Both the position numbers and the translations under genes were made by a program. 64,000 bases of DNA from Bacteroidetes bacterium 46-16 (lineage in GTDB: Bacteria; Bacteroidota; Bacteroidia; Chitinophagales; Chitinophagaceae). Every line of letters starts with the position of its first letter. Position 1 is the first letter of the stretch. The notes under the pieces were generated by a model. That model did no database searches. It saw only the letters and a program-made list of their open reading frames with translations, and had not been told where the DNA came from. Positions 33,313 through 42,796 of this stretch are shown here, piece by piece. The DNA lies in assembly GCA_001897835.1 (NCBI GenBank), contig MKUN01000002.1:62001-126000 (forward strand), given 5' to 3'.

Positions 33313-35415
33313 CTAGCTTATTTTGCTCCAGTGCGACTGGTGGGACTGTTCTAAAAGGCTGTGTTTCAATGCCTGGTGCTGTGGTTTTATAAGGCCGGGA
33401 TCCTCTGCAACCATTTGTATCGCGGCATTGCGCGTTTGCTCCAGTATAGCCGAATCCTTGACGATATCGGCCAGTTTGAATTTTAAAATGCCGCTTTGCC
33501 GGGTACCATACAAGTCGCCAGGGCCGCGCATGGCCAGGTCTTGTTCAGCTATGGTAAATCCATTGGTAGTAGCCACCATGATGCGCATACGCTGCACACT
33601 TTCTTTTGACAATTTATTACCCGTCAACAGTATGCAGTATGACTGCTCGCCACCACGGCCCACGCGGCCACGCAACTGGTGGAGCTGGGAAAGACCAAAG
33701 CGTTCTGCACTTTCTATCAGCATCACGGTAGCATTTGGCACGTTAACACCTACTTCTATCACCGTAGTAGCTACCAGTATCTGCGCATCGCCACTCACAA
33801 AGCGCTGCATGTTGCGCTCGCGCAAGGCCGAGTCCTGCCTGCCGTGCACCATGGCTATTCGGTATTTATCTTCCGGAAACCAGATCTTAACCTGCTCATA
33901 TCCTGCCATAAGGCTTTCGTAGTCCATCTTTTCCGACTCTTCGATCAGCGGATATACGATATATGCCTGCCGTCCTTTGTTCACTTCGGTCTTAATGAAT
34001 TCCATTACGCGTGAGCGATGCGACTCATGCCTGTGCACGGTCCTGATCTCCTGTCGGCCGGGTGGCAATTCATCGATTACCGATACATCAAGGTCGCCAT
34101 ACAGGGTCATGGCCAGTGTGCGGGGTATAGGGGTGGCGGTCATCACCAGCACATGTGGCGGCACATCGTTCTTAGACCATAAGCGTGCCCGCTGGCCTAC
34201 GCCAAAGCGGTGCTGCTCATCAATAACTGCAAGCCCCAGGTTTTTGAACTGTACACTTTCCTCTATTAATGCATGTGTACCAACAACAAGAGGAATGCTG
34301 CCATCGGCAAGGCCTTTTAATATCTCTTTACGTTCTTTACCTTTTATATTACCGGTAAGCAGGGCCACCGGTATCTGCATTTCCTCTAGCAGTTTACCCA
34401 CACTTTCATAGTGCTGCTGTGCCAGTATCTCGGTAGGGGCCATCAGGCAGGCCTGGAAGCCGTTATCCATGGCCAGCAGCATCGACATAACGGCCACAAT
34501 GGTCTTACCGCTACCCACATCGCCCTGCAGCAGGCGGTTCATTTGCTTCCCGGTTGCTGTATCGTGCCGTATCTCTTTCAGCACACGTTTTTGCGCATTG
34601 GTCAGGGCGAAGGGCAGGTGTTTTTTAAAGAAGTCATTGAAATTATCGCCTACTGTATCGAAGCGCAAGCCCTGCTGTATGGTATGCTGCATACGTATGC
34701 GGGCGATCATCAGTTGCGAGGCAAACAATTCTTCCCATTTCAGCCTGTATAAAGCAGCCTGTTTATGCTCCTCGCTATCCGGGAAATGTACCCACTTTAT
34801 AGCCTGTGCACGCTGGCAAAGTTTATATTCACTTAAAATATTTGCAGGAAGTATCTCGGAGATTTCCGTAAGATTCACTTTATCAAATAAAGCGCTGGTA
34901 AGTTTGGCAAACGAGCGGTTGGTTATACCTTTTGTCCTTAACTTTTCGGTAGTGGGGTAAACAGGCTGCATGCCGGCAATGGCCGTTTCACTGTTCCATG
35001 CTTCTATTTCAGGGTGGGGGATATTATATTGGCCGTTGAAAAGGCTCACCTTGCCAAATACTATGTAACGCTCGTTCTCTTTCAATGAACGTTTTATCCA
35101 TGACGCTCCTTTGAACCATATGAGATCTATGCGCCCTGTCTCGTCATAGAGTGTAGCCACAAGCCGTTGTTTAGGGCCGCGGCCTTCTTCAAATATATTC
35201 ACCAATATACCGGCTACCTGTATATATTCGGCGTTGGGATCTATATGGCCTATCTTGCTAAGCTGTGTACGGTCGAAGTAGCGATAGGGATAATGATATA
35301 GCAGGTCTTCAAAAGTGCTGATACCCAACTCGCTGCGAAGCAGTTCGCCCCGCTGCGGGCCCACGCCCTTCAGGTACTCTATCGGCGACTCTAATATGGA
35401 TGTTGTGCTGCCTAT
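33313..35415 (-). CDS. recG: ATP-dependent DNA helicase RecG (unusual start)
   Basis: About 700 residues. N-terminal OB-wedge domain, helicase motifs LLQGDVGSGKTIVAVMSML, APTEILAQQH, VIDEQHRFGV, MTATPIPRTLAM, and C-terminal LRGRVGRGGEQSYC, TTVIEVGVNVPNATVM. RecG remodels stalled forks and Holliday junctions. The first standard start is GTG at 35364, but the frame upstream encodes TTSILESPIEYLKGVGPQRG, the expected RecG N-terminus. Homologues place Met at the codon that reads ATA here (35415-35413), right after a TATTTTTG promoter box. Either an AUA start or a base error is implied. Downstream of exbB-exbD on the same strand. Confidence 0.92.
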   Translation of the reverse strand: MGSTTSILESPIEYLKGVGPQRGELLRSELGISTFEDLLYHYPYRYFDRTQLSKIGHIDPNAEYIQVAGILVNIFEEGRGPKQRLVATLYDETGRIDLIWFKGASWIKRSLKENERYIVFGKVSLFNGQYNIPHPEIEAWNSETAIAGMQPVYPTTEKLRTKGITNRSFAKLTSALFDKVNLTEISEILPANILSEYKLCQRAQAIKWVHFPDSEEHKQAALYRLKWEELFASQLMIARIRMQHTIQQGLRFDTVGDNFNDFFKKHLPFALTNAQKRVLKEIRHDTATGKQMNRLLQGDVGSGKTIVAVMSMLLAMDNGFQACLMAPTEILAQQHYESVGKLLEEMQIPVALLTGNIKGKERKEILKGLADGSIPLVVGTHALIEESVQFKNLGLAVIDEQHRFGVGQRARLWSKNDVPPHVLVMTATPIPRTLAMTLYGDLDVSVIDELPPGRQEIRTVHRHESHRSRVMEFIKTEVNKGRQAYIVYPLIEESEKMDYESLMAGYEQVKIWFPEDKYRIAMVHGRQDSALRERNMQRFVSGDAQILVATTVIEVGVNVPNATVMLIESAERFGLSQLHQLRGRVGRGGEQSYCILLTGNKLSKESVQRMRIMVATTNGFTIAEQDLAMRGPGDLYGTRQSGILKFKLADIVKDSAILEQTRNAAIQMVAEDPGLIKPQHQALKHSLLEQSHQSHWSKIS

Positions 35416-35419
35416 AAAA

Positions 35420-35427
35420 CAAAAATA
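35420..35427 (-). promoter_or_regulatory. -7 box TATTTTTG before recG
   Basis: Minus-strand TAnnTTTG immediately before the ATA at 35415-35413; separates recG transcription from exbBD and implies nearly no leader. Confidence 0.5.
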
Positions 35428-35459
35428 AGGAAGCCGCTATTACTTTTAAGAAATGTGGA

Positions 35460-35864
35460 TTACTTTCCGTCCTTATCTATAGCCGCAACCACCTTAAGAT
35501 TGGCTGCCTTAGCGGCTTTCATGGCTACCATGATATTGTCCCAGGTAGCTTTTTTATCCCCATTTATCACTACCGTTGGTTCGGCATCGCCCGATTTTGC
35601 AGCTATGCGGCTAATGACCGGGCTAAGTGAATCGGGAACGGTAAGCGCAGTGCCTACATAAAAGCGCTGTAAAGAATCGATACTCACCACTACGGTCTGC
35701 TTGGCTTTTGTATCGCTTTTGGCACGGGGCGTAGATACTTTTACCACGTTGGGATTGGCCAGGGTAGATATAATAAGGAAGAACAGAAGCAATATGAACA
35801 GGATATCGTTCAGCGCCGATGTGTGCGGTTCAGAAGATTCCCTTATGTGTTTTCTCAGGTTCAT
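35460..35864 (-). CDS. exbD: ExbD/TolR-family biopolymer transport protein
   Basis: 134 residues: single N-terminal membrane helix containing an Asp (TSALNDILFILLLFFLIIST) followed by a periplasmic domain. The helix Asp is the proton-path residue of ExbD/TolR. Together with the ExbB-like protein encoded 9 bp upstream it forms an inner-membrane motor that energises outer-membrane receptors or envelope constriction. Confidence 0.88.
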   Translation of the reverse strand: MNLRKHIRESSEPHTSALNDILFILLLFFLIISTLANPNVVKVSTPRAKSDTKAKQTVVVSIDSLQRFYVGTALTVPDSLSPVISRIAAKSGDAEPTVVINGDKKATWDNIMVAMKAAKAANLKVVAAIDKDGK

Positions 35865-35873
35865 GCAGCTCTT

Positions 35874-36566
35874 TTAGCGGGTTGGTTCCTGTAATATGTC
35901 TAAAAATTCAACCGATGCAGCCTCTATCTTGTTCACATTCTTATTGATCTGTGCATTAAGGTAATTGTAGGCCACATAGGCGAGCAAACCTATGATAAGC
36001 CCCACGGCTGATGTCACCATCTTGGTATATATACCGCCCGCAATGGTCTCCAGTGAGAAACCCTGGTGCTGTACATTAAAGAATAGTATGATCATACCGG
36101 CAATGGTACCCAGGAAACCGAACATAGGTGCTATACCTGCAAGGGTAGAAAGTATAGAGAGGTTCTTCTCCATCTGGTACACTTCCAGTTTCCCGGTACT
36201 TTCCATCGACTTTTCTATATGGTCAATCGGCTTACCTATACGACTGATGCCTTTTTCCACCACATGCGCTATAGGGCTATCGGTATTTTTACACAATGCT
36301 TTTGCAGCCTGCATGTTGCCGCTTGTTATCTGCTCGCGAATGCGCAACATGAACTGCGGGTCGGTTTTGGATGCTTTGCGTATGGCCAGCAAGCGCTCAA
36401 CAAATACATATACCAGCAACAGCGAACAGAGCAGCAGGGGTATCATCAGCACACCACCTTCGCTCAATAGGTGGAACAGTGATATTTTCTCAACAGGTGC
36501 ACTCGCAGCATCTGCACCGGCTTTTAGCGCAGTATCGGCTTGCAGTAAAATTGTGAATAACGACAT
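35874..36566 (-). CDS. exbB: MotA/TolQ/ExbB-family proton channel protein
   Basis: 230 residues, three membrane helices: ~27-50 (GGVLMIPLLLCSLLLVYVFV), ~140-165 (LSTLAGIAPMFGFLGTIAGM) and ~190-215 (KMVTSAVGLIIGLLAYVAYN). The LGTIAGMI and TSAVGLIIG motifs are hallmarks of the ExbB/TolQ proton channel. A TACTTTTG box precedes the gene. Two-gene motor operon with exbD. Confidence 0.92.
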   Translation of the reverse strand: MSLFTILLQADTALKAGADAASAPVEKISLFHLLSEGGVLMIPLLLCSLLLVYVFVERLLAIRKASKTDPQFMLRIREQITSGNMQAAKALCKNTDSPIAHVVEKGISRIGKPIDHIEKSMESTGKLEVYQMEKNLSILSTLAGIAPMFGFLGTIAGMIILFFNVQHQGFSLETIAGGIYTKMVTSAVGLIIGLLAYVAYNYLNAQINKNVNKIEAASVEFLDILQEPTR

Positions 36567-36637
36567 GAGGAAGTATAAACTAAGGTTTTAACAAAAGTAG
36601 TAAATACACTCTTTAAAGATAGGTTAAAATATAAAAA

Positions 36638-36666
36638 ATGCCGGAAAGCATTAAACTATCCGGCAT
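36638..36666. terminator. Terminator beyond slyD-like gene
   Basis: 8-bp perfect stem ATGCCGGA/TCCGGCAT with flanking A/T-rich sequence, 15 bp after the stop of the minus-strand FKBP gene. Confidence 0.65.
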
Positions 36667-36680
36667 GTATAAAAATATGA

Positions 36681-37109
36681 TTAAGCTATTGATACAAGCT
36701 CAATTTCAAATGTAAGGTCTTCGCCGGCGAGGGGATGATTGGCGTCAAGGACCACAGCTTCGTCAAGTACTTCTGTTATCACTACAGGGAAAACATTGCC
36801 CATATTATCGCTCATATGCAGCTCCATACCTACTTCAGGTATCATATCTGCGGGGAATTCGCTTTTGGGATATTCCATCATCATATCATCATTGCGTTGT
36901 CCATATGCCTGGTCTACAGGGATGTTGACCGTTTTCTTTTCACCTACCGACATATCCAATACCGCATCGTCAAAACCTTTGATCACCTGTCCACCACCAA
37001 CTGTAAATTCCAACGGATCACGGCCTTCAGAACTGTCGAACGTGGTACCATTTGTTAATTTTCCGTGATAGTGCACTTTCACCTTATCTCCGCTTTTTGC
37101 TTTTTGCAT
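36681..37109 (-). CDS. FKBP-type peptidyl-prolyl isomerase, SlyD-like
   Basis: 142 residues. FKBP core VKVHYHGKLTNGTTFDSSEG and GGGQVIKGFDDAVLDMSVGE, interrupted by the chaperone-type insert-in-flap domain (MIPEVGMELHMSDNMGNVFP) that defines SlyD. The His-rich nickel-binding tail of E. coli SlyD is missing. Cytoplasmic folding helper. No partner gene implied by context. Confidence 0.92.
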   Translation of the reverse strand: MQKAKSGDKVKVHYHGKLTNGTTFDSSEGRDPLEFTVGGGQVIKGFDDAVLDMSVGEKKTVNIPVDQAYGQRNDDMMMEYPKSEFPADMIPEVGMELHMSDNMGNVFPVVITEVLDEAVVLDANHPLAGEDLTFEIELVSIA

Positions 37110-37194
37110 GAAATTTGCCTTTTTTGTTTATGTGCAAGTTACACGATAATATCAAAAATGCAGGATTATCTTTAGGGAAATTTTTAAAGTATAT

Positions 37195-38391
37195 ATGAGG
37201 CGACAGGCAGTACAGCTTTTTTTTATCACTATCTTATTATTACTCCATACAAGCACTGGCTATGGCGTGCAAAAAGTTGATATAGAAACCGGTGCGGAAC
37301 AGCTTGACCGATACATTCCTATGCTTAAGAATAAAAGGGTAGGCTTGCTTATTAATCAAACCTCTGTCATCGGTGACCGCTCCCTGCTAGACGTATTGCT
37401 TGAAAAGCACATAAATGTTGTGAAAATATTTGTGCCGGAGCATGGTTTTCGCGGTACGGCCGATGCCGGTGCGCATATCAATAATGCTGTAGATAAGCAA
37501 AGCGGCCTGCCTATCATATCGCTGTATGGTAATAATAAAAAGCCTGCAGCAGCACAATTAAAAGATATTGACATACTGGTATATGACCTGCAGGATGTGG
37601 GCGCGCGGTTCTATACTTATATATCTACCTTGCAATATGCAATGGAGGCCTGTGCTGACAACGGTAAAAAGATAATGGTGCTCGACAGGCCTGATCCTAA
37701 TGGCTTTTACGTAGACGGGCCCATACTCGACAAGATACACAGCTCATTTGTAGGTATGCAGCCTGTGCCCGTAGTATATGGCATGACCGCCGGTGAATAT
37801 GCTAAAATGCTGGTTGGCGAGCAATGGTTGGCGACAGCAAAAAAGCCTGAACTGACCGTTATACCATGCAGCAACTATGACCATACTAAAAAATATGAAC
37901 TGCCGGTAGCACCATCGCCCAACCTTAAGACCATGGCAGCAATATACCTGTATCCATCCCTATGCTTTTTTGAAGGCACCCCTGTAAGTGTGGGGCGGGG
38001 CACCGATAAGCCCTTCCAGCAATGGGGGCACCCTGATTTTAAAGGCAAGACCAATTATTTTTTCATACCTAAGAGCAAGGAAGGCGCCAGCAAACCTTTA
38101 CTCGAAGGGCAGGATTGCTGGGGAAAGCTGCTGGCTGTAAACGAAAAAGAAGCACTGGATAAAGTAAAGAACGGCCTAAACCTGGAATGGCTGATACAGG
38201 CTTATAAATGGTATCCTGATAAAGAAAAATTCTTCTCCGGCTTTTTTGAAAAGCTGGCCGGCACCAGCCAGCTCAGGGAGCAAATAGATGAGGGCCTGAC
38301 GGCTGAAGAGATCCGCGCAAAATGGCAAAATGATATCGATGCCTTTAAAAAAATACGGAAGAAGTATTTATTATATCCCGACTTCGAATGA
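37195..38391 (+). CDS. DUF1343 / NamZ-type exo-beta-N-acetylmuramidase
   Basis: 398 residues with a signal peptide (FFITILLLLHTSTGYG). Family segments: RVGLLINQTSVIGDRS, VPEHGFRGTADAGAHI, DLQDVGARFYTYISTL, LDRPDPNGFYVDGP and SVGRGTDKPFQQWGHP. DUF1343 includes NamZ, which removes terminal N-acetylmuramic acid from peptidoglycan fragments during cell-wall recycling or feeding on bacterial walls. The equivalence is by family, not by tested activity. Divergent from the slyD-like gene. Confidence 0.88.
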   Translation: MRRQAVQLFFITILLLLHTSTGYGVQKVDIETGAEQLDRYIPMLKNKRVGLLINQTSVIGDRSLLDVLLEKHINVVKIFVPEHGFRGTADAGAHINNAVDKQSGLPIISLYGNNKKPAAAQLKDIDILVYDLQDVGARFYTYISTLQYAMEACADNGKKIMVLDRPDPNGFYVDGPILDKIHSSFVGMQPVPVVYGMTAGEYAKMLVGEQWLATAKKPELTVIPCSNYDHTKKYELPVAPSPNLKTMAAIYLYPSLCFFEGTPVSVGRGTDKPFQQWGHPDFKGKTNYFFIPKSKEGASKPLLEGQDCWGKLLAVNEKEALDKVKNGLNLEWLIQAYKWYPDKEKFFSGFFEKLAGTSQLREQIDEGLTAEEIRAKWQNDIDAFKKIRKKYLLYPDFE

Positions 38392-38421
38392 TATAAACAT
38401 AGTATAACGGTGCATAAACAT

Positions 38422-38429
38422 TATTTTTG
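38422..38429 (+). promoter_or_regulatory. -7 box TATTTTTG before the MMPL fusion gene
   Basis: TAnnTTTG match 18 bp before the ATG at 38448. Confidence 0.55.
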
Positions 38430-38447
38430 CGCCACTCTTATTGAATA

Positions 38448-41400
38448 ATGCAGGGATTCTTCGTTGGTATTTACGATCTCTTTCAGAAGCGAAAGTTTGT
38501 TTGCTGGGCTCTGTTCTTTCTTAGCCTGGGCCTGTGGGCCATCCTGTCGTTTCGTGTTAAGCTGAAGGAAGACATCAGCAGTATGCTGCCGGATAGCAAG
38601 GCTATTAAGGCTATGAACGATGTGATCAGCCACACACAGGCCGGTGAGCAGGTGATCTTCCTGATGTCGTTCAAAGACAGTACGCGTACAGATCCTGATA
38701 GCCTGATCAATGCAGCCAATGATTTCAGGGCCGAACTGGAACGTAAGTGTGCAAAATGGATAGATACCATTACGTTGCAGGTGGGCGGCGGTTACGAGGA
38801 GGCACTGGTAGATATCTTTCAAAACAATATCCCTTTATTCCTTACCGATAAGGATTTTGCACAGCTTGATAGCCTGGCACAACCTGAACGCATCAGGCGC
38901 ACGCTGGAAAATAACCGGAAAATATTGCTCTCTCCCGAGAGCATTGTATTCAAACGCCTGGTGGCGCAGGATCCCATTGGTATGTCGGGTCTTGTATGGC
39001 GCAAGCTGAAAAGCCTGCAATTCGATCCTAACTATGAACCATATGAAGGCTACTTATTTTCTGCAAATGAAAAAAGGCTGACCTTCTTCCTGAAACCTAA
39101 ATACAAGGCCAACCAGACAGGCCAGAACAGCAAGTTTTTTGAAGCAGTTAATGATATAGTGGATAACTGGGAATCGAAGCATGCTGATGCCCACCTGGTT
39201 TATTTTGGCGGCCCGGCAGTAGCAGCCGGCAACGCCATACAAATGCGTACCGATACCATCGTCACTCTGTCGGTCACCATTGTGTTACTGCTGGCACTCA
39301 CATATTACTTTTTCCGGCGCAAGCGCACACCTTTATTATTACTGGTGCCTGTAGTGTATGGTGGCTTGATGGGCATGGGTATCGTTTACCTGGTGCAGGG
39401 CTCAATTTCTGTTATTGCCCTGGGTGCCGGGGCCATTATACTGGGTATCGCCATCGATTTTTCCATACACTTCCTGTCGCATGCCCGCCATGCCAAAGAT
39501 GTACGCAGTACTATAGCCGAGCTTACACACCCGCTTACCATTGGCAGCTTTACTACCATCGCTGCATTCCTTTCCCTTAGTTTTGTACATACACAAATTC
39601 TGAAGGACCTGGGCTTATTTGCCGCGGGCAGCCTTACCGGTGCTGCATTATGTACACTTATATTCCTGCCGCATTTCCCACTGGGCATCGACCACTCAAG
39701 GCAAAAGCCCACCGTATTTGATGCCGCAGCAAAACTGCATCCAGAGCGAAATAAATGGCTGGTACTGTTCATCATACTACTAACACCTGTGATGCTGTAT
39801 TTCGGTGTGCATGTACAGTTCGATAGCGACCTGATGCACCTTAACTACCTCTCGCCACGTATGCAGCAGGCACAGGACGAGGTGAGCAAAGCCAATGCCT
39901 ATGCGCTCAGCTCGGTATTCGTAGTGGCAAATGAAAGTAACGAGGAAAAAGCCCTTGAAAAACTGGAAAGCACGTCGCCGGCTATAAACTACCTGGTACA
40001 AAAGGGATGGGTGAGAAGCAGCTCGGACCCTACATTGCTTTTTCCATCAAAGGCCGAACAAACAAAGCGCATAGCGCGCTGGAACAATTTCTGGACTACG
40101 GAGAAAAAGCAGCAGGTCATTAGTGATGTAAATAAAGCGGCTGTTGAACTTGGCTATAATACCGAAGCTTTTTCAGCCTTTGATAATACCCTTAACAGGT
40201 CATATCACACACTCGATACATCAGCAGTTAAAGTGCTGAAGAGCTTATACCCCGCCAGCTTCTCGGCCGATAATACCAATCATTATGCTATTGCAGCACT
40301 TAAAGTGCCGCAGGAACACCGCAAAGAAGTATTCGACTACCTGGCTACCCAAAAAGATGTAACTATTACCGATAAACAGCAGGGCGCACTGCAACTGGTC
40401 AATATATTGAATAATGACTTCAATCACATTGCCATTTACTCGTCACTCATCGTATTCTTTGCCCTGCTTTTGGGCTATGGCCGTATAGAGCTTGCACTTA
40501 TATCTTTCCTGCCCATGGTGATATCATGGATATGGATTTTGGGGCTTATGTCATTGCTTGGCCTTAAATTCAACATTGTCAATATCATTATTTCCTCGCT
40601 CATCTTCGGCCTGGGCGACGACTTTGCCATCTTTACCATGGATGGCCTCGTAGAAAAATATAAGACCGGAAGCAATAAGCTTATCTCGGTACGTGCCGCC
40701 GTATATGTATCTGTAGTAACGGTGATCATAGGCCTTGGCGTATTGCTGCTGGCAAAACATCCCGCACTGAGGTCTATCGCATTTATATCAGTCACCGGGC
40801 TTGTATGCGTACTGTTCATTTCGCAGGTACTGCAACCCTTCCTTTTCAACTGGTTCATACAGAACAGGGCCAATAAGAAGTTCATGCCCTTTACCTTATG
40901 GAGTTTTTTAAAATCGCTCTTTGCATTTGCTTACTTCTTCACCGGCTCAATGGTGCTCACTGTTGCTGGTATTATCCTGACCAGGCTTTGGCCCTTCAAC
41001 CGTAATAAAGCGAAATATATCTATCATGCTTTTGTGAGCAAATACACGTGGAGTATGATGTATATAATGGGAAACCTTAGGAAAAGGGTATATAATCTGC
41101 AGGGCGAGGATTTTAAAACACCTGCAGTATATATTGCCAACCATAGCTCCTTCCTGGATATATTGGTCACTACCATGCTCAATCCCCACCTCGTATTGCT
41201 GACCAATCGCTGGGTGTGGCATTCGCCTGTTTTTGGTGCTGTAGTGCGTATGGCTGAGTATTACCCGGTTGCTGATGGGGCAGAGCAGAGTCTTGAACCC
41301 TTAAGAGACCTCGTGAGCAGGGGCTACTCTGTTGTGGTCTTCCCTGAAGGTACCCGCTCCTATGACGATCGTATAAAGCGCTTTCATAAAGGTGCTTTCT

Positions 41401-42287
41401 ATATAGCCGAAGAACTGAAGCTGGATATTGTACCTCTTGTATTGCATGGCATTAGTTATTCCATGCAAAAAGGCGACTGGCTGCTAAAAGACGGTAATTG
41501 CTCCATATATATCCATCCCCGTATCAAACCCGGAGATGAACGCTATGGCAAAACCTACAGTGAAAGAGCAAAACTCATTGGCCGGTGGATGCGCAGCGAA
41601 TATGAACAAGTGAAAGAAAAGAATGAGACCCCGGCATACTTCAGGGAGCAATTACTGAGAAGCTATACCTACAAAGGCCCTGTGCTGGAATGGTATTGCC
41701 GTATCAAGACGAAACTGGAAAAGAATTATGAGCCCTTCCACACATTATTGCCTGGGGAGGGCAAATTCTATGATCTTGGCTGTGGTTACGGCTTTATGAG
41801 CTATATGCTGCACTGGGCAGCACCCGGCAGGGCGTTTACCGGTGTGGATTATGATGAGGAAAAGATCGAAACGGCACAAAACAACTATTTGCGGGATGAT
41901 AATATAAATTTTGAACATGCCGATGTTACAAGTTATGAACTTGAACCATGCGATGGCATTATTATAAGCGATGTATTGCATTATTTGTTACCTGCGCAGC
42001 AGGAGCAGTTACTGGAGCGCTGTGTTACAGCCCTTAATGATAATGGCGTCCTCATCATCCGGGATGGGGTGGCAGAACTTAAAGACAGGCACAAAGGCAC
42101 CGAGGCAACGGAGTTGTTCTCCACCCGGGTATTCAAGTTCAATAAGGTAGAGAACCAACTCCATTTTATTAACCGTTCGTTTATAGAATCCTTTACCCGA
42201 AAACACAATTTGCAGATAGAAACCCTTGATTTTACGCGTTTTACGTCCAATCTCGTATTTGTGATCAAAAAAATTAATGATTTTTAA
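38448..42287 (+). CDS. MMPL/RND transporter - PlsC acyltransferase - SAM methyltransferase fusion
   Basis: 1279 residues in three parts. Residues ~1-860: MMPL/RND lipid exporter with about 12 membrane helices in two bundles (LGAGAIILGIAIDFSIHFLS in the first, LIFGLGDDFAIFTMDGL in the second) and large periplasmic loops. Residues ~875-1090: 1-acylglycerol-3-phosphate acyltransferase-type domain with the HX4D motif in ANHSSFLDILV and FPEGTRSYDDR. Residues ~1100-1279: class I methyltransferase with FYDLGCGYGFMSYML and VDYDEEKIE. The order suggests a lipid that is acylated, methylated and exported by a single polypeptide. Similar exporter/acyltransferase fusions occur near aryl-polyene/flexirubin genes in Bacteroidota, but here the gene stands alone. 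Substrate unknown. Confidence 0.88.
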   Translation: MQGFFVGIYDLFQKRKFVCWALFFLSLGLWAILSFRVKLKEDISSMLPDSKAIKAMNDVISHTQAGEQVIFLMSFKDSTRTDPDSLINAANDFRAELERKCAKWIDTITLQVGGGYEEALVDIFQNNIPLFLTDKDFAQLDSLAQPERIRRTLENNRKILLSPESIVFKRLVAQDPIGMSGLVWRKLKSLQFDPNYEPYEGYLFSANEKRLTFFLKPKYKANQTGQNSKFFEAVNDIVDNWESKHADAHLVYFGGPAVAAGNAIQMRTDTIVTLSVTIVLLLALTYYFFRRKRTPLLLLVPVVYGGLMGMGIVYLVQGSISVIALGAGAIILGIAIDFSIHFLSHARHAKDVRSTIAELTHPLTIGSFTTIAAFLSLSFVHTQILKDLGLFAAGSLTGAALCTLIFLPHFPLGIDHSRQKPTVFDAAAKLHPERNKWLVLFIILLTPVMLYFGVHVQFDSDLMHLNYLSPRMQQAQDEVSKANAYALSSVFVVANESNEEKALEKLESTSPAINYLVQKGWVRSSSDPTLLFPSKAEQTKRIARWNNFWTTEKKQQVISDVNKAAVELGYNTEAFSAFDNTLNRSYHTLDTSAVKVLKSLYPASFSADNTNHYAIAALKVPQEHRKEVFDYLATQKDVTITDKQQGALQLVNILNNDFNHIAIYSSLIVFFALLLGYGRIELALISFLPMVISWIWILGLMSLLGLKFNIVNIIISSLIFGLGDDFAIFTMDGLVEKYKTGSNKLISVRAAVYVSVVTVIIGLGVLLLAKHPALRSIAFISVTGLVCVLFISQVLQPFLFNWFIQNRANKKFMPFTLWSFLKSLFAFAYFFTGSMVLTVAGIILTRLWPFNRNKAKYIYHAFVSKYTWSMMYIMGNLRKRVYNLQGEDFKTPAVYIANHSSFLDILVTTMLNPHLVLLTNRWVWHSPVFGAVVRMAEYYPVADGAEQSLEPLRDLVSRGYSVVVFPEGTRSYDDRIKRFHKGAFYIAEELKLDIVPLVLHGISYSMQKGDWLLKDGNCSIYIHPRIKPGDERYGKTYSERAKLIGRWMRSEYEQVKEKNETPAYFREQLLRSYTYKGPVLEWYCRIKTKLEKNYEPFHTLLPGEGKFYDLGCGYGFMSYMLHWAAPGRAFTGVDYDEEKIETAQNNYLRDDNINFEHADVTSYELEPCDGIIISDVLHYLLPAQQEQLLERCVTALNDNGVLIIRDGVAELKDRHKGTEATELFSTRVFKFNKVENQLHFINRSFIESFTRKHNLQIETLDFTRFTSNLVFVIKKINDF

Positions 42288-42360
42288 TGTTTTTTTACAA
42301 CTTTATACCTAACTTAGTAGCTAATATTACAGTCTAATAATTTTAATAAAACAGCATAAC

Positions 42361-42747
42361 ATGAAAAAAACGCTTCTATTTATTGCATTAGTATTTGGTG
42401 CTGCAAACCTTACATACGCTCAGCAGGTTCATAAAGCTGCCATTGTTCAGAATGACAAGAACGCTCAAATGACGCCAGATCAGCGCATTAGCAAGCAAGT
42501 TGAGAAAATGACCAGGGCACTGAGCCTTACCGAGCAGCAGCAGACGAGCATTAAGCAAATAATGAAGTCAGGTTATCAGTCTTTAGAACCTGCAAGAGAA
42601 GCAAAAGATCATGCTAAAGCTAATCAAATAAAGAAAAACATCGAGCAGCAGGTAGCTGCTGTGCTTACGCCTGTACAAAAAGCCAAGTTCGACAAAATGA
42701 TGGCGAGCAAAAAGAGCAAAGGCAACAGCATGATGGAAACGAATTAG
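42361..42747 (+). CDS. Small secreted protein with LTxxQ (Spy/CpxP-like) pattern
   Basis: 128 residues: signal peptide cut after TYAQ, then an all-helical, Gln/Lys-rich chain with RALSLTEQQQTSIKQIM and AAVLTPVQKAKFDKMM, two repeats of the L-T-x-x-Q type seen in Spy/CpxP periplasmic chaperones. Possible role in envelope stress; not demonstrated. Ends at a very strong hairpin terminator. Confidence 0.75.
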   Translation: MKKTLLFIALVFGAANLTYAQQVHKAAIVQNDKNAQMTPDQRISKQVEKMTRALSLTEQQQTSIKQIMKSGYQSLEPAREAKDHAKANQIKKNIEQQVAAVLTPVQKAKFDKMMASKKSKGNSMMETN

Positions 42748-42770
42748 TACATCAAGATATACTTTATAAA

Positions 42771-42794
42771 GAAGCCCCGAAAATTCGGGGCTTC
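42771..42794. terminator. Bidirectional terminator after the Spy-like gene
   Basis: Perfect 11-bp stem GAAGCCCCGAA/TTCGGGGCTTC with AA loop, then TTTTATT; 23 bp past the stop and just before the end of the convergent ABC permease gene. Confidence 0.9.
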
Positions 42795-42796
42795 TT

